From NCBI GenBank assembly GCA_900553185.1, contig USCT01000007.1, positions 1 to 64,000 of the forward strand: a stretch of 64,000 bases of DNA. The letters are read 5' to 3'. The notes under the pieces are model-generated. The model was not told the DNA's origin and did not search any database. It was given only the letters and a program-made list of their open reading frames with translations. Both the position numbers and the translations under genes were made by a program. Each line of letters begins with the position of its first letter. The first letter of the stretch is position 1. Positions 36,201 to 43,911 of the stretch are shown piece by piece. The DNA is from an uncultured Bacteroides sp. (GTDB lineage Bacteria > Bacteroidota > Bacteroidia > Bacteroidales > Bacteroidaceae).

Positions 36201-36275
36201 GTACAGAGCGGTATCGATTCAAACCCGTATCCACGTGCTTTGACATTCCTGTTGGGTGTAAGCTTACAATTCTAA
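33252..36275 (+). CDS. susC: SusC, TonB-dependent outer-membrane oligosaccharide transporter
   Basis: This 1007-residue SusC/RagA-type receptor has a signal peptide ending AFAQ (about residue 30). A carboxypeptidase-like beta-sandwich follows (about residues 33-110), then a TonB-box region DEVVVIGYGSVKK (about residues 110-122), a plug (about residues 125-245, with GGSSLNASNDPLIVIDG and AIYGSRASNGVIIITTKKG), and a 22-stranded barrel that ends in aromatic SLQF. It imports starch oligosaccharides in a complex with SusD. A 101-bp AT-rich leader separates it from susB; susD starts a few bases later. Confidence 0.97.
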   Translation: MKMKVVLNKSSRFLLLWVVGMLITVQAFAQSMTVQGVVKDNTGEAVIGANVVVKGTTNGTITDFDGNFTLNANKGDIIVISFIGYQTQELPAAANMNVILKDDSEILDEVVVIGYGSVKKDDATGSVTAIKPDELSKGITTNAQDMLTGKVAGVSVISNDGTPGGGAQIRIRGGSSLNASNDPLIVIDGLAIDNEGIKGMSNGLSMVNPEDIETFTVLKDASATAIYGSRASNGVIIITTKKGKSGQAPKVSYSGSVSVSTTQKRYDVLDGDEYRAYAQQVFGDNMPGTLGTANTDWQDQIFRTAVSTDHHVSINGGFKNLPYRVSLGYSNNNGIIKTSNFQRFTASVNLAPSFFDDHLKVNVNAKYMNGKNRYADSGAAIGGALSMDPTRPVYGDSDIFDVFGGFYQNYQATSGFSDPNWNYTSNKNTPQNPLAALEQKDDRSNSNDFVGNIEVDYKFHFLPDLRLHASIGGEYAEGVQTTIYSPYSFSNNYYGDTKRDVQYKYNLSYNVYAQYIKNINDHMIDIMAGGEEQHFHNNGYWTSQGWDSYANIAYNIKTAAENAYATRNTLVSYFGRLNYAWKNRYLFTFTMRWDASSRFAEDNRWGTFPSLALGWKLKEENFLKDVDFLSDLKLRLGWGITGQQDVDTDFGYMPLYVTSDNSALYPFGDTYYSSTRPSAYNTKLKWEQTTTYNAGFDFGFLNGRIAGSIDGYFRETNDLLNQVKIPVGTNFNAQMYQNIGSLENYGVEFSINAKPIVTKDFMWDLTYNFTWNHNEITELTGGNDADYYVETGNSIAAGNNTKVQANKVGYPANSFYVYQQVYDENGKPIENTYVDRNGDGIINASDKYMYKKPAADFLMGLTSKMTYKAWDFSFSLRASLNNYVYYNFLVGKANSSSSGLFSNTAFSNITPESIELGFAGQGEYYMSDYFVRNASFLRCDNITLGYSFKDLLKSSSYKGIGGRIYATCQNPFIITKYPGLDPEVQSGIDSNPYPRALTFLLGVSLQF

Positions 36276-36296
36276 TTCATGATAAAACAGAACAAT

Positions 36297-37967
36297 ATGA
36301 AAAAGAAATATCTTAAACATATATTTTCAGCCGCTTTCATCATGGCGACTGCATTGGGAAACGTATCTTGTATCAATGATCTTGATATCAGTTCCATCGA
36401 CCCACAGACATCACCGGCTTTCGATCAGGCCAGTGCATTCGTGAAACAATATGCCATGTTAGGACTGACCGGCCAACAAGGACTGGCTGGTAAACCGGAC
36501 CTGGACGGACAGGATGAAGGGGAATCCGGATTCTACCGTACAACCTTCAACTGTCAGGAACTTTCAACTGATGAGTGTGTATGGGTATGGCAAGACAATG
36601 TGGATATTCCACAGTTCACTGGAATGTCCTGGAACTCTTCCAGCCAACGTACAGAATGGGTTTATGTACGTTTGGGTTACGATGTCACTCAAATGAACTT
36701 CTTCCTCGACCAGATAGCTGAAATCAATGATACAGAAACCAACAGACAACGCTCTGAAGTACGTTTCTTGCGTGCTCTGCACTATTGGTATTTCCTGGAT
36801 CTCTTCGGTAAAGCTCCTTTCAAGGAACATTTTGACACTGAAACTTTACCGGAAGAAAAAAGCGGAAAAGACTTGTATGACTTCATCCAGAAAGAGCTTG
36901 AAGAATCAGAAGCCGACATGTACGAACCGGGACAAGCTCCATTCGGACGTGCAGATAAAGCAGCCAACTGGTTACTCCGTGCCCGTCTGTATCTGAATGC
37001 CAAAGTATACACCGGCACAGCCGATTACGAAAACGCAAAGATTTATGCTGACAAAGTCATCAATTCCGGTTATTATGAACTGTGTGATGACTATAAGCTG
37101 ATGTTCATGGCAGACAATGACCAGAACGCAAAAGCAATGAAAGAAATCATCCTTCCTATTCGTCAGGACGGTGTCAAGACAAGAAACTACGGAGGTTCAA
37201 CCTATCTGATTTGCGGTACCCGTACCGGAGGTATGCCACACATGGGAACAACAAACGGTTGGTCATGTCTGATTGCGCGCAATGCATTGGTCAACAAGTT
37301 CTTCCCGAACGGCGATGTTCCGATGATTCCTGACAATGTAGAAGTTCCTACCCAGGAACAGTTTGCCAACGATGCTGAAATCGATGCTTGGGATGCACAG
37401 TACGGTGTACGCACCGAAGATATCATTGCAGCAGCAGGTGATGACAGAGCCATGTTCTATTCAGGAGCCGGAGGAGGAAAACGTACCATCGATCCGGACA
37501 AGATTTCAAACTTCCAGAGTGGATTGTCCATCGTAAAATGGCAGAACATCCGTTCCGATGGTGCAGCTACCAGCCACACCGAATATCCGGATACAGATAT
37601 TCCTTTGTTCCGTCTGGCAGAAGCCTATCTGACACATGCCGAAGCATGCTTCCGCCTGAACGACAAGAATACTGCCCTGAAAGATATCCAGACCTTGCGC
37701 AGCAAACGTGGATGTACAACCCAGCCTTCTCTGGCAGACCTGACAGAGACCTACATTTTGGACGAATGGGCACGTGAATTCTATCTGGAAGGACGTCGTC
37801 GTAGCGATTTGATTCGTTTTGACAGCTTTACCACCAGCAAATATTTGTGGGACTGGAAAGGTGGAGTCAAGAACGGACAAGCAGTAAGCGATATCTACAA
37901 CGTATTCCCAATTCCAGAATCAGATATCAACAACAATCCTAACATGTCACAGAACGAGGGTTATTAA
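36297..37967 (+). CDS. susD: SusD, starch-binding outer-membrane lipoprotein
   Basis: This surface lipoprotein of about 556 residues binds helical starch and closes over SusC. The lipobox is GNVSC, followed by INDLDISSIDPQT. The TPR scaffold, the stretch RTEWVYVRLGYD and the C-terminal WAREFYLEGRRRSDLIRF are as in B. thetaiotaomicron SusD, to which the whole sequence is strikingly similar from memory. An upstream ATG at 36279 is in frame; the ATG at 36297 gives MKKKYLKHIFSAAF, which aligns with the known SusD start. Confidence 0.96.
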   Translation: MKKKYLKHIFSAAFIMATALGNVSCINDLDISSIDPQTSPAFDQASAFVKQYAMLGLTGQQGLAGKPDLDGQDEGESGFYRTTFNCQELSTDECVWVWQDNVDIPQFTGMSWNSSSQRTEWVYVRLGYDVTQMNFFLDQIAEINDTETNRQRSEVRFLRALHYWYFLDLFGKAPFKEHFDTETLPEEKSGKDLYDFIQKELEESEADMYEPGQAPFGRADKAANWLLRARLYLNAKVYTGTADYENAKIYADKVINSGYYELCDDYKLMFMADNDQNAKAMKEIILPIRQDGVKTRNYGGSTYLICGTRTGGMPHMGTTNGWSCLIARNALVNKFFPNGDVPMIPDNVEVPTQEQFANDAEIDAWDAQYGVRTEDIIAAAGDDRAMFYSGAGGGKRTIDPDKISNFQSGLSIVKWQNIRSDGAATSHTEYPDTDIPLFRLAEAYLTHAEACFRLNDKNTALKDIQTLRSKRGCTTQPSLADLTETYILDEWAREFYLEGRRRSDLIRFDSFTTSKYLWDWKGGVKNGQAVSDIYNVFPIPESDINNNPNMSQNEGY

Positions 37968-37985
37968 TTTTAAAAAAGGAAAAGT

Positions 37986-39044
37986 ATGAAACATCTAACT
38001 ATAATGGCATATTGCTTGACAGGCCTCTTTGCTCTGACAGCCTGTGAAAGCGACAGAGATGAGAATCCCACCATCAAACAGCCGACTACATTTCAGCTAA
38101 ATATATCAGCAAGTGAAGTATACGATCTGGAAGCTAATTCTACTATCCAGTGGGGATGTGTAGCTCCTGATTACGGATACAGTACACCGCTCACCTATTC
38201 TATTCAGATTAATAAGGATGATAACTGGACCGAAGCCGAAGGCGATACTCCAGCATCCTACAAGACGCTGGAAACTACCTACACTTCACCTACATTCTCT
38301 ATCAAGACAGAAGAGTTGAACAAGAGTTTGATTCTTTTGAATGAATGGTATGATGAAGCAACCTTCCCATCAACAGCAGAAGTATATGTACGTGTACAAT
38401 CTTCACTTAGTACAACAGATGACTACAAATGTTATTCTGAAACAATGAAGGTCAATGTAAAACCTTATTATACCAAGGTCTCTACAGAACCTGCTAAACT
38501 CTATATAGTAGGCGACCATCAAGGATGGGCAACAGACGGTACTGCTCCTCTGATTATTGCCAGCGACGATGCTGGAACTACATTCAGTGGTTATGCACAA
38601 TTGAATAAAGAATTCAAATTCATGACTACTACTTCTTGGAACGATCCAAACTATGGTGGTTCAAACGGCACTTTGGAACAAGGTGGAGGTAATATCACAG
38701 TTAGTAAACCAGGATTCTACCAGATTGATGTAAACCTGAGTAAAATGACTTATAAACTCCAGACCTGTACATGGGGTGTCGTAGGCGATGCAACCCCTGG
38801 TGGATGGGATTCTGACATCCAGCTCACTTACAATGAAGAAAGTAAAGCATTGGAAGCTAAAGCTACATTAAGTGGAGGAGAAATCAAGTTCCGTCAGGAT
38901 GGTGCCTGGAATATTTCACTCGGAGGCAGCCTGGAAGAATTGGTGTTGAACGGTGGAAACATCGCTGTCAATGCAGGTACTTATACCATCAAATTGTATC
39001 TGTCAGACGGTACTTACCATGCCGAACTTATTCCGGAAAAATAA
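37986..39044 (+). CDS. susE: SusE, starch-binding outer-membrane lipoprotein
   Basis: This 352-residue lipoprotein (lipobox ALTAC, Cys20) has an N-terminal SusE-type Ig-like domain (about residues 30-165) and two starch-binding beta domains (about residues 172-260 and 262-350). Tryptophan-containing loops GWATDG, TSWNDP and GGWDSD could form the binding platforms. It retains starch at the surface. It is 18 bp after susD, and a terminator follows its stop. No susF homologue comes next, unlike the classical locus. Confidence 0.9.
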   Translation: MKHLTIMAYCLTGLFALTACESDRDENPTIKQPTTFQLNISASEVYDLEANSTIQWGCVAPDYGYSTPLTYSIQINKDDNWTEAEGDTPASYKTLETTYTSPTFSIKTEELNKSLILLNEWYDEATFPSTAEVYVRVQSSLSTTDDYKCYSETMKVNVKPYYTKVSTEPAKLYIVGDHQGWATDGTAPLIIASDDAGTTFSGYAQLNKEFKFMTTTSWNDPNYGGSNGTLEQGGGNITVSKPGFYQIDVNLSKMTYKLQTCTWGVVGDATPGGWDSDIQLTYNEESKALEAKATLSGGEIKFRQDGAWNISLGGSLEELVLNGGNIAVNAGTYTIKLYLSDGTYHAELIPEK

Positions 39045-39064
39045 CCATTTATTAAAATAACAGG

Positions 39065-39107
39065 AAAGAGGGTATGTCTATAAAAGCTTCATACCCTCTT
39101 TTTTTAT
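39065..39107 (+). terminator. Terminator between susE and the amylase gene
   Basis: A perfect 12-bp stem (39065-39076 with 39090-39101) is followed by a run of Ts, 20 bp past susE. It should end or attenuate the susB-susE transcript. Confidence 0.85.
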
Positions 39108-39123
39108 ATCTAATACACAGGTC

Positions 39124-41445
39124 ATGAAAAACATATTTTATAAACTAATTCTATGTCTCAGCCTTTTGCTCTCCATGGAATCCTGCTCAGACAAGACTTC
39201 GGATCTATAACAGGAAACAGAAAAGCCACAGTCTGAAGCCACCCAAGAAGGCCTGAGTCATTTCCCTGAAATTCCCGATGCAGACAATACGCTGACCATT
39301 ACATTCAAGGCTAATAAAGAGTCTGCCTTATATAATTACACAGGTGACGTATATATCCATGCAGGTATTGTAGAAGAAGGTACCTGGATGTATGTGCCTG
39401 GCGAATGGAATGAAAACCTGGAAAAGTGCAGAATGACCTCCAAAGGAGAAAATACTTGGGAAATTACTCTTTCACCTTCTATCAGAGAATGGTTTGGTTC
39501 CGGAAAAACTCCTGTCAATAAAATAGGAATTGTCATACGGATTTCAGACGGATCAAAGAAAGGAATTGAAACGGATACGTTTATTGAAGTAACCGACACC
39601 AGATATCAAGAATTCACCCCTGCCGCCATTATAGAAAAATCCATGCCTTCAGAAGTCAAAGAAGGCATCAACATCGACGGAAACAATGTAACCTTCGTAC
39701 TGTACGATAAAGATAAAGAAGGCAACCACAAAGATTTTGCCCACATCGTAGGCGATTTCAATAACTGGACACTGGCCAATGATGAGACATCCCAAATGTA
39801 CAGAGACAATGCAAACGGCTGCTGGTGGATCACCATACCCAATCTCGATCCGGACAAAGAATATGCCTTCCAATATTATATTGGAATCCATGAAAGAGAG
39901 ACCATCCGACTGGCCGATGCCTATGCGGAGAAAATTCTGGACCCCGACAATGATAAATACATTGCAGAATCCACTTATCCAGCTACAGACAGAACATATC
40001 CGGCAAATGGTAAGGGAATTGTATCTGTATTCAAGATCAACAAGAACAAATACTCCTGGCAGAACGACTTCAAGATAGCCGATAAAAACAATCTGATCAT
40101 CTACGAAATCCATTTAAGAGACTTTACCGAAACATCCGATCTCAACGGAGCCATCAGCAAACTGGATTACATACAGTCTCTCGGTGCCAACGCAATAGAA
40201 CTGATGCCGGTACAGGAATTCGACGGGAATGACAGCTGGGGATACAATCCCTGCTTTTACTTTGCACTAGACAAGGCATACGGAACACCCGATATGTACA
40301 AACGATTCATCGATGAATGTCACCGGAAAGGAATAGCCGTAATATTTGATGTCGTTTATAACCATGCCACCGGGAACATGCCTTTTGCCAGGTTATACTG
40401 GGACAGTTCCAACAACAAAACATCTTCAAACAATCCCTGGTTCAACGTCGACGCACCACATCCTTATAGTGTATTCCATGACTTCAATCACGAATCCGGC
40501 CTAGTCAGAAATTTCGTAAAAAGGAATCTAAAGTTCCTGTTGGAAGAATACCACATAGACGGATTCCGCTTTGATCTGACAAAAGGGTTTACCCAACAAC
40601 CCAGTACGGAAAGTACAGCTTCCGATTATGACGCCAGCCGTATCAACATTCTCAAAGAATATTATGATACCGTCAACGAAACTAATCCAGATGCTGTCAT
40701 GATTCTGGAACACTTCTGCTGCGATACAGAAGAAAAAGAACTTGCCGATTACGGAATGAAGTTATGGAGAAATGCCAACAATGCTTATTGCCAATCGGGA
40801 ATGGGATGGCAGGAAAACAGCGATTTCAGCAGTTTATACACCGGTACCAATCACATGACTTTCGGAGGATATATCGGATACATGGAAAGTCATGACGAAG
40901 AGCGTACCGCATACAAAGCCTTAGCATACGGAAATGGGAACTTAAAAAATGACCTTCACAGCCGGATGGCAAGTATGGCGGCCAATACCGCCTTCTTCCT
41001 CACCGTACCAGGGCCTAAAATGATCTGGCAGTTCGGTGAAATGGGCTACGACATTTCCATCGAAGAAAACGGACGTACCGGACGAAAACCACTCCACTGG
41101 GAATATCAAAACGATGCAGACCGACAAAACCTGATTACTGTCTACAAAAAATTTGCGAGCCTACGTTCTGCGGTACCCCAACTGTTCAACGAAGAATGTA
41201 CCTTTACATGGAATGTCACTACAGACTATTGGGAAACATGCAGACAGTTACTTCTGGAAAGTATAGATGGCAAGAAACTGTTCATTATCGGCAATTTTAC
41301 CACACAAGAACAAGAATCATCTGTTGCCGTTCCATCCGGATGGGACAAATACTATGATATCATAGAAGAAAAAAATACAGAATTCAGAGGAGGAGAAAAT
41401 ATCACGCTCAAACCACACTCCTTCATTGCCATCAGTAATTTTTAA
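39124..41445 (+). pseudogene. GH13 alpha-amylase lipoprotein (SusG-position), interrupted by an in-frame stop in codon 29
   Basis: From the ATG at 39124 the frame encodes a lipoprotein signal peptide (lipobox SMESC, Cys21), then meets TAA at 39208-39210, and continues open in the same frame to 41445. Restored, it would be 773 residues: a short linker, an N-terminal beta region, a CBM48-like domain (about residues 180-290, with GDFNNWT) and a GH13 barrel with all four regions intact: D409 (DVVYNH), D484 (FRFD), E529 (ILEHF) and D591 (ESHDEE). One C-to-T change at a Gln codon would explain the stop. The next ATG at 39388 would give a 685-residue protein without a signal peptide, probably cytoplasmic and non-functional in starch capture. 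It takes the place of SusG but has a different N-terminal architecture. A sequencing error cannot be excluded. Confidence 0.85.
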
Positions 41446-41478
41446 GCCCACAGCAGTCATTCCGACCGCCGATAATTC

Positions 41479-41534
41479 ATCAAAGCCGTTGCAACCTGCA
41501 GGTATCTGAGATTACAACGGCTTTGATTCAATAT
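41479..41534 (+). terminator. Terminator after the amylase gene
   Basis: A 13-bp stem (41479-41491 with 41515-41527) ends in CTTTGATT. It separates the sus genes from the next lipoprotein gene. Confidence 0.7.
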
Positions 41535-41628
41535 ATCCCCATCCTGTCTCATTCACTTTAATTAACACACATTCACAGAAAGAATGCAGGTTCCGGTCGT
41601 TTCTCCTAGAAAAACAAATCTAATCAAT

Positions 41629-42960
41629 ATGAAAAAACAGAACTACTACAACGACCTGCGAGCCTGCTGGCTAATAGCCGTATTCCTGCTGTCTGCATGC
41701 GGAAGTTATACATTAGAAGAAGAAACGGAAGAGAGCGGCTCTTCCAAAGGGTATCAGATGAGCCTGAACGTAAGAAGTGGAGGAATAGATCTCGAACCAT
41801 ATTATCCACTTACCGTCTTTTTGTTCAATGAGAACGATGAACTAATCGAAAGAAAAGAAATTACTGACACAGAAGAGATTTATTCGAAAACCTTAGGAAA
41901 AGGGACATATACACTTACTGCCTTTTCCGGACTATCAGAAGATACCTATACCGTTCCGGAAAATCCATCCATCAATGACCTCATACAGATTCAATCTCAA
42001 ACTCCAATAAAAACACCTCTTCTATCCGGACAAAGCCGAGTATCCCTCACCGAGAATACTCAAGTCAACCTGTCTCTGTCATACGCTGTATCAGCCTTAC
42101 ATTTCACCTTACAGGCCGTACCCGACGATGCGACCGCCGTAGAAATGCAAATATCTCCCATCAGTTCAGGAATGTCCTTCATAGGGAATTACAATAATGA
42201 CAACCAGTCGTATACCGTATCGTGCAATCCGACAGAAGAAGGATGGGAAAGCGAAACCATTTATGTGTTCCCCTCCGAAAGCAACCGAAGTAATCTGAGT
42301 ATCACCATCAAACGTCCGGATGGAAATGAGACCTACTCATATACTTATACTGAACAACTACAACCTGCGCAACCCTATCACTTTACCGGGACCTACCAGG
42401 AAGGGATTTCCATGGGAGGAACTTTCGAGATAGAAGGATGGAAACCCAGTATTAACGTAGATTTCAACCTTAGTGAAGAAGCTTCCGAAGAAAACAAAAA
42501 CGACGATGCAGAAGATGATACAGAAACCATACTCCGTGCTCCCCAATTGCCGGTAGCCGAAAAAATATGGGGATATTTCTATGTATGGAAAGTGGAGACC
42601 GTATCCGAGACCGAGGTCATAGCTACCCTCATCAGCCCTGACCAATGGTATGTATTGGCAGCCGATGCACCAGGTATCCTTGAAGAATACAGCATTGACC
42701 ATTTGGATGGTTGGAGAACTTTTACATTAGAAGAAGCCAAGGAATTTAAAAATCAATTTTCAGGAAAGACAAGTGACTTAAATGAATATCTATCAGATAA
42801 CTATTTTGACAGATTTTATGCCAATGACGGTGCCCGATATTTATGCGAAAACTGTACCATGACATTCAGCCTTAGTACTAATATTGTAAAAGAAGCCGGA
42901 AAAACCGTCAAATACTACCTGCGCGGAGTCAAAACCGTCCGGGTAAAACTGGAAGAATAA
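41629..42960 (+). CDS. FimB/Mfa2-like lipoprotein (putative fimbrial anchor or cell-surface protein)
   Basis: This 443-residue lipoprotein (lipobox LLSAC, Cys22) has a first half resembling the Mfa2/FimB anchor fold: YPLTVFLFNENDELI, then GTYTLTAFSGL, then beta-rich repeats (about residues 45-270). An acidic linker (EENKNDDAEDDTE, about residues 288-300) leads to a second domain with no family I recognise. No fimbrillin gene is adjacent. The sus location may mean a starch-related accessory role, or simply chance, because terminators isolate it on both sides. The frame opens at 41584, but the ATG at 41629 gives the signal peptide. Confidence 0.6.
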   Translation: MKKQNYYNDLRACWLIAVFLLSACGSYTLEEETEESGSSKGYQMSLNVRSGGIDLEPYYPLTVFLFNENDELIERKEITDTEEIYSKTLGKGTYTLTAFSGLSEDTYTVPENPSINDLIQIQSQTPIKTPLLSGQSRVSLTENTQVNLSLSYAVSALHFTLQAVPDDATAVEMQISPISSGMSFIGNYNNDNQSYTVSCNPTEEGWESETIYVFPSESNRSNLSITIKRPDGNETYSYTYTEQLQPAQPYHFTGTYQEGISMGGTFEIEGWKPSINVDFNLSEEASEENKNDDAEDDTETILRAPQLPVAEKIWGYFYVWKVETVSETEVIATLISPDQWYVLAADAPGILEEYSIDHLDGWRTFTLEEAKEFKNQFSGKTSDLNEYLSDNYFDRFYANDGARYLCENCTMTFSLSTNIVKEAGKTVKYYLRGVKTVRVKLEE

Positions 42961-42971
42961 GAAAATGCTAA

Positions 42972-43015
42972 AGGCTGTATAGCTCCTACAATAAAGGAAC
43001 TCTACAGCCTCTTTT
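42972..43015 (+). terminator. Terminator after the Mfa2-like gene
   Basis: A 15-bp stem with two mismatches (42972-42986 with 42996-43010) is followed by CTTTTC. Confidence 0.7.
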
Positions 43016-43044
43016 CATTCCATATTGTCCTAAAATAAACAGAA

Positions 43045-43632
43045 TCAGATCAAATGTTGGTTCTTTAGTTCTTCCGCAACGTTTTCCAGCTCCTGATACC
43101 AGGCTTCACCGAATTTACGGATCAACGGCTCCTTCAGGAATTTATAGACAGGTACATTTTCCTTTTGTCCTAACAGTACGGCTGCCTTACAGACATCCCA
43201 ACGGTGATAGCTCACCGACTTATACGGCCCATAATCACCGATACGGATAGGATACAAATGACAGGAAACCGGCTTGTAGAAATTACATTTCCCTTCACGA
43301 TAAGCCTTTTCGATAGCACAGTAACAATAGCCTTTCTCATCGTAACAGGTAAACACACAGTCCTTTCCGTTGACAATCGATGTCACGAGATCACCCTCCG
43401 GATCGGTATATACCACTCCCTGCCTATCTATCACATCGCGCGCCTCGGGCGACAAATCATTCCAAATAACAGGAAGTACCTCTTCCAGCTTCTCCACTTC
43501 TTCCAATTCCACCGGAGCACCTGCGTCACCCTCAATGCAACATTCGCCTTTGCAAGCATCCAGGTCACACAAGAATTTCTCCCGAAACACATCCAGACTG
43601 ATGACAACATCGTCTATTTGAACCATGCTCAT
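43045..43632 (-). CDS. DUF3109 family protein
   Basis: This 195-residue cysteine-rich cytoplasmic protein of the DUF3109 family is common in Bacteroidota. Cysteines occur in LCDLDACKGECCIEGDAG, DCVFTCYDEKGYCYCAIE and KPVSCHLYPIR, a pattern that suggests a metal or iron-sulfur site related to YkgJ-type CxxCxxxxC proteins. The function is unknown. It is single and convergent with the preceding lipoprotein gene. Confidence 0.9.
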   Translation of the reverse strand: MSMVQIDDVVISLDVFREKFLCDLDACKGECCIEGDAGAPVELEEVEKLEEVLPVIWNDLSPEARDVIDRQGVVYTDPEGDLVTSIVNGKDCVFTCYDEKGYCYCAIEKAYREGKCNFYKPVSCHLYPIRIGDYGPYKSVSYHRWDVCKAAVLLGQKENVPVYKFLKEPLIRKFGEAWYQELENVAEELKNQHLI

Positions 43633-43662
43633 AACTAAAAATCTTTGAAATATATCCGGCTA

Positions 43663-43670
43663 CAAAGATA
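43663..43670 (-). promoter_or_regulatory. Promoter -7 box of the DUF3109 gene
   Basis: TATCTTTG on the minus strand matches TAnnTTTG, 31 bp upstream of the start codon. Confidence 0.5.
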
Positions 43671-43699
43671 CGATTTTTCCCTCTAAAAAAACGAACGCC

Positions 43700-43746
43700 C
43701 GTCTGAATGAAAACATGAGAATGTTTCACTCAAAACGAACGTTCGT
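43700..43746 (+). repeat. 47-bp dispersed intergenic element, copy 2
   Basis: This copy has the same length as 19050-19096, in the opposite orientation. Its first 10 bp (CGTCTGAATG) and last 14 bp are identical to that copy; the middle is diverged. A further partial end, AAACGAACGCCC, lies just before it at 43689-43700. Confidence 0.55.
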
Positions 43747-43857
43747 ATACATCCATCCATAAAGACATTTTTGCCTGCGATAAAATACCGGTGAACAATC
43801 ATTCGAAAAAGAGCGATTCCAAACACCCGGACTACTTTTCCACAGATTTCCAGTTAC

Positions 43858-43884
43858 AAAAAAAGAGGAACCCGAAGGTCCCTC
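43858..43884 (-). terminator. Terminator after gpmI
   Basis: On the minus strand an 8-bp stem (one G-U) closes a UUCG tetraloop and is followed by seven Ts (43864-43858), 27 bp past the gpmI stop. This is a textbook intrinsic terminator. Confidence 0.85.
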
Positions 43885-43911
43885 TCCTTATTTTGAAAAG
43901 ATTTTGCAGAT

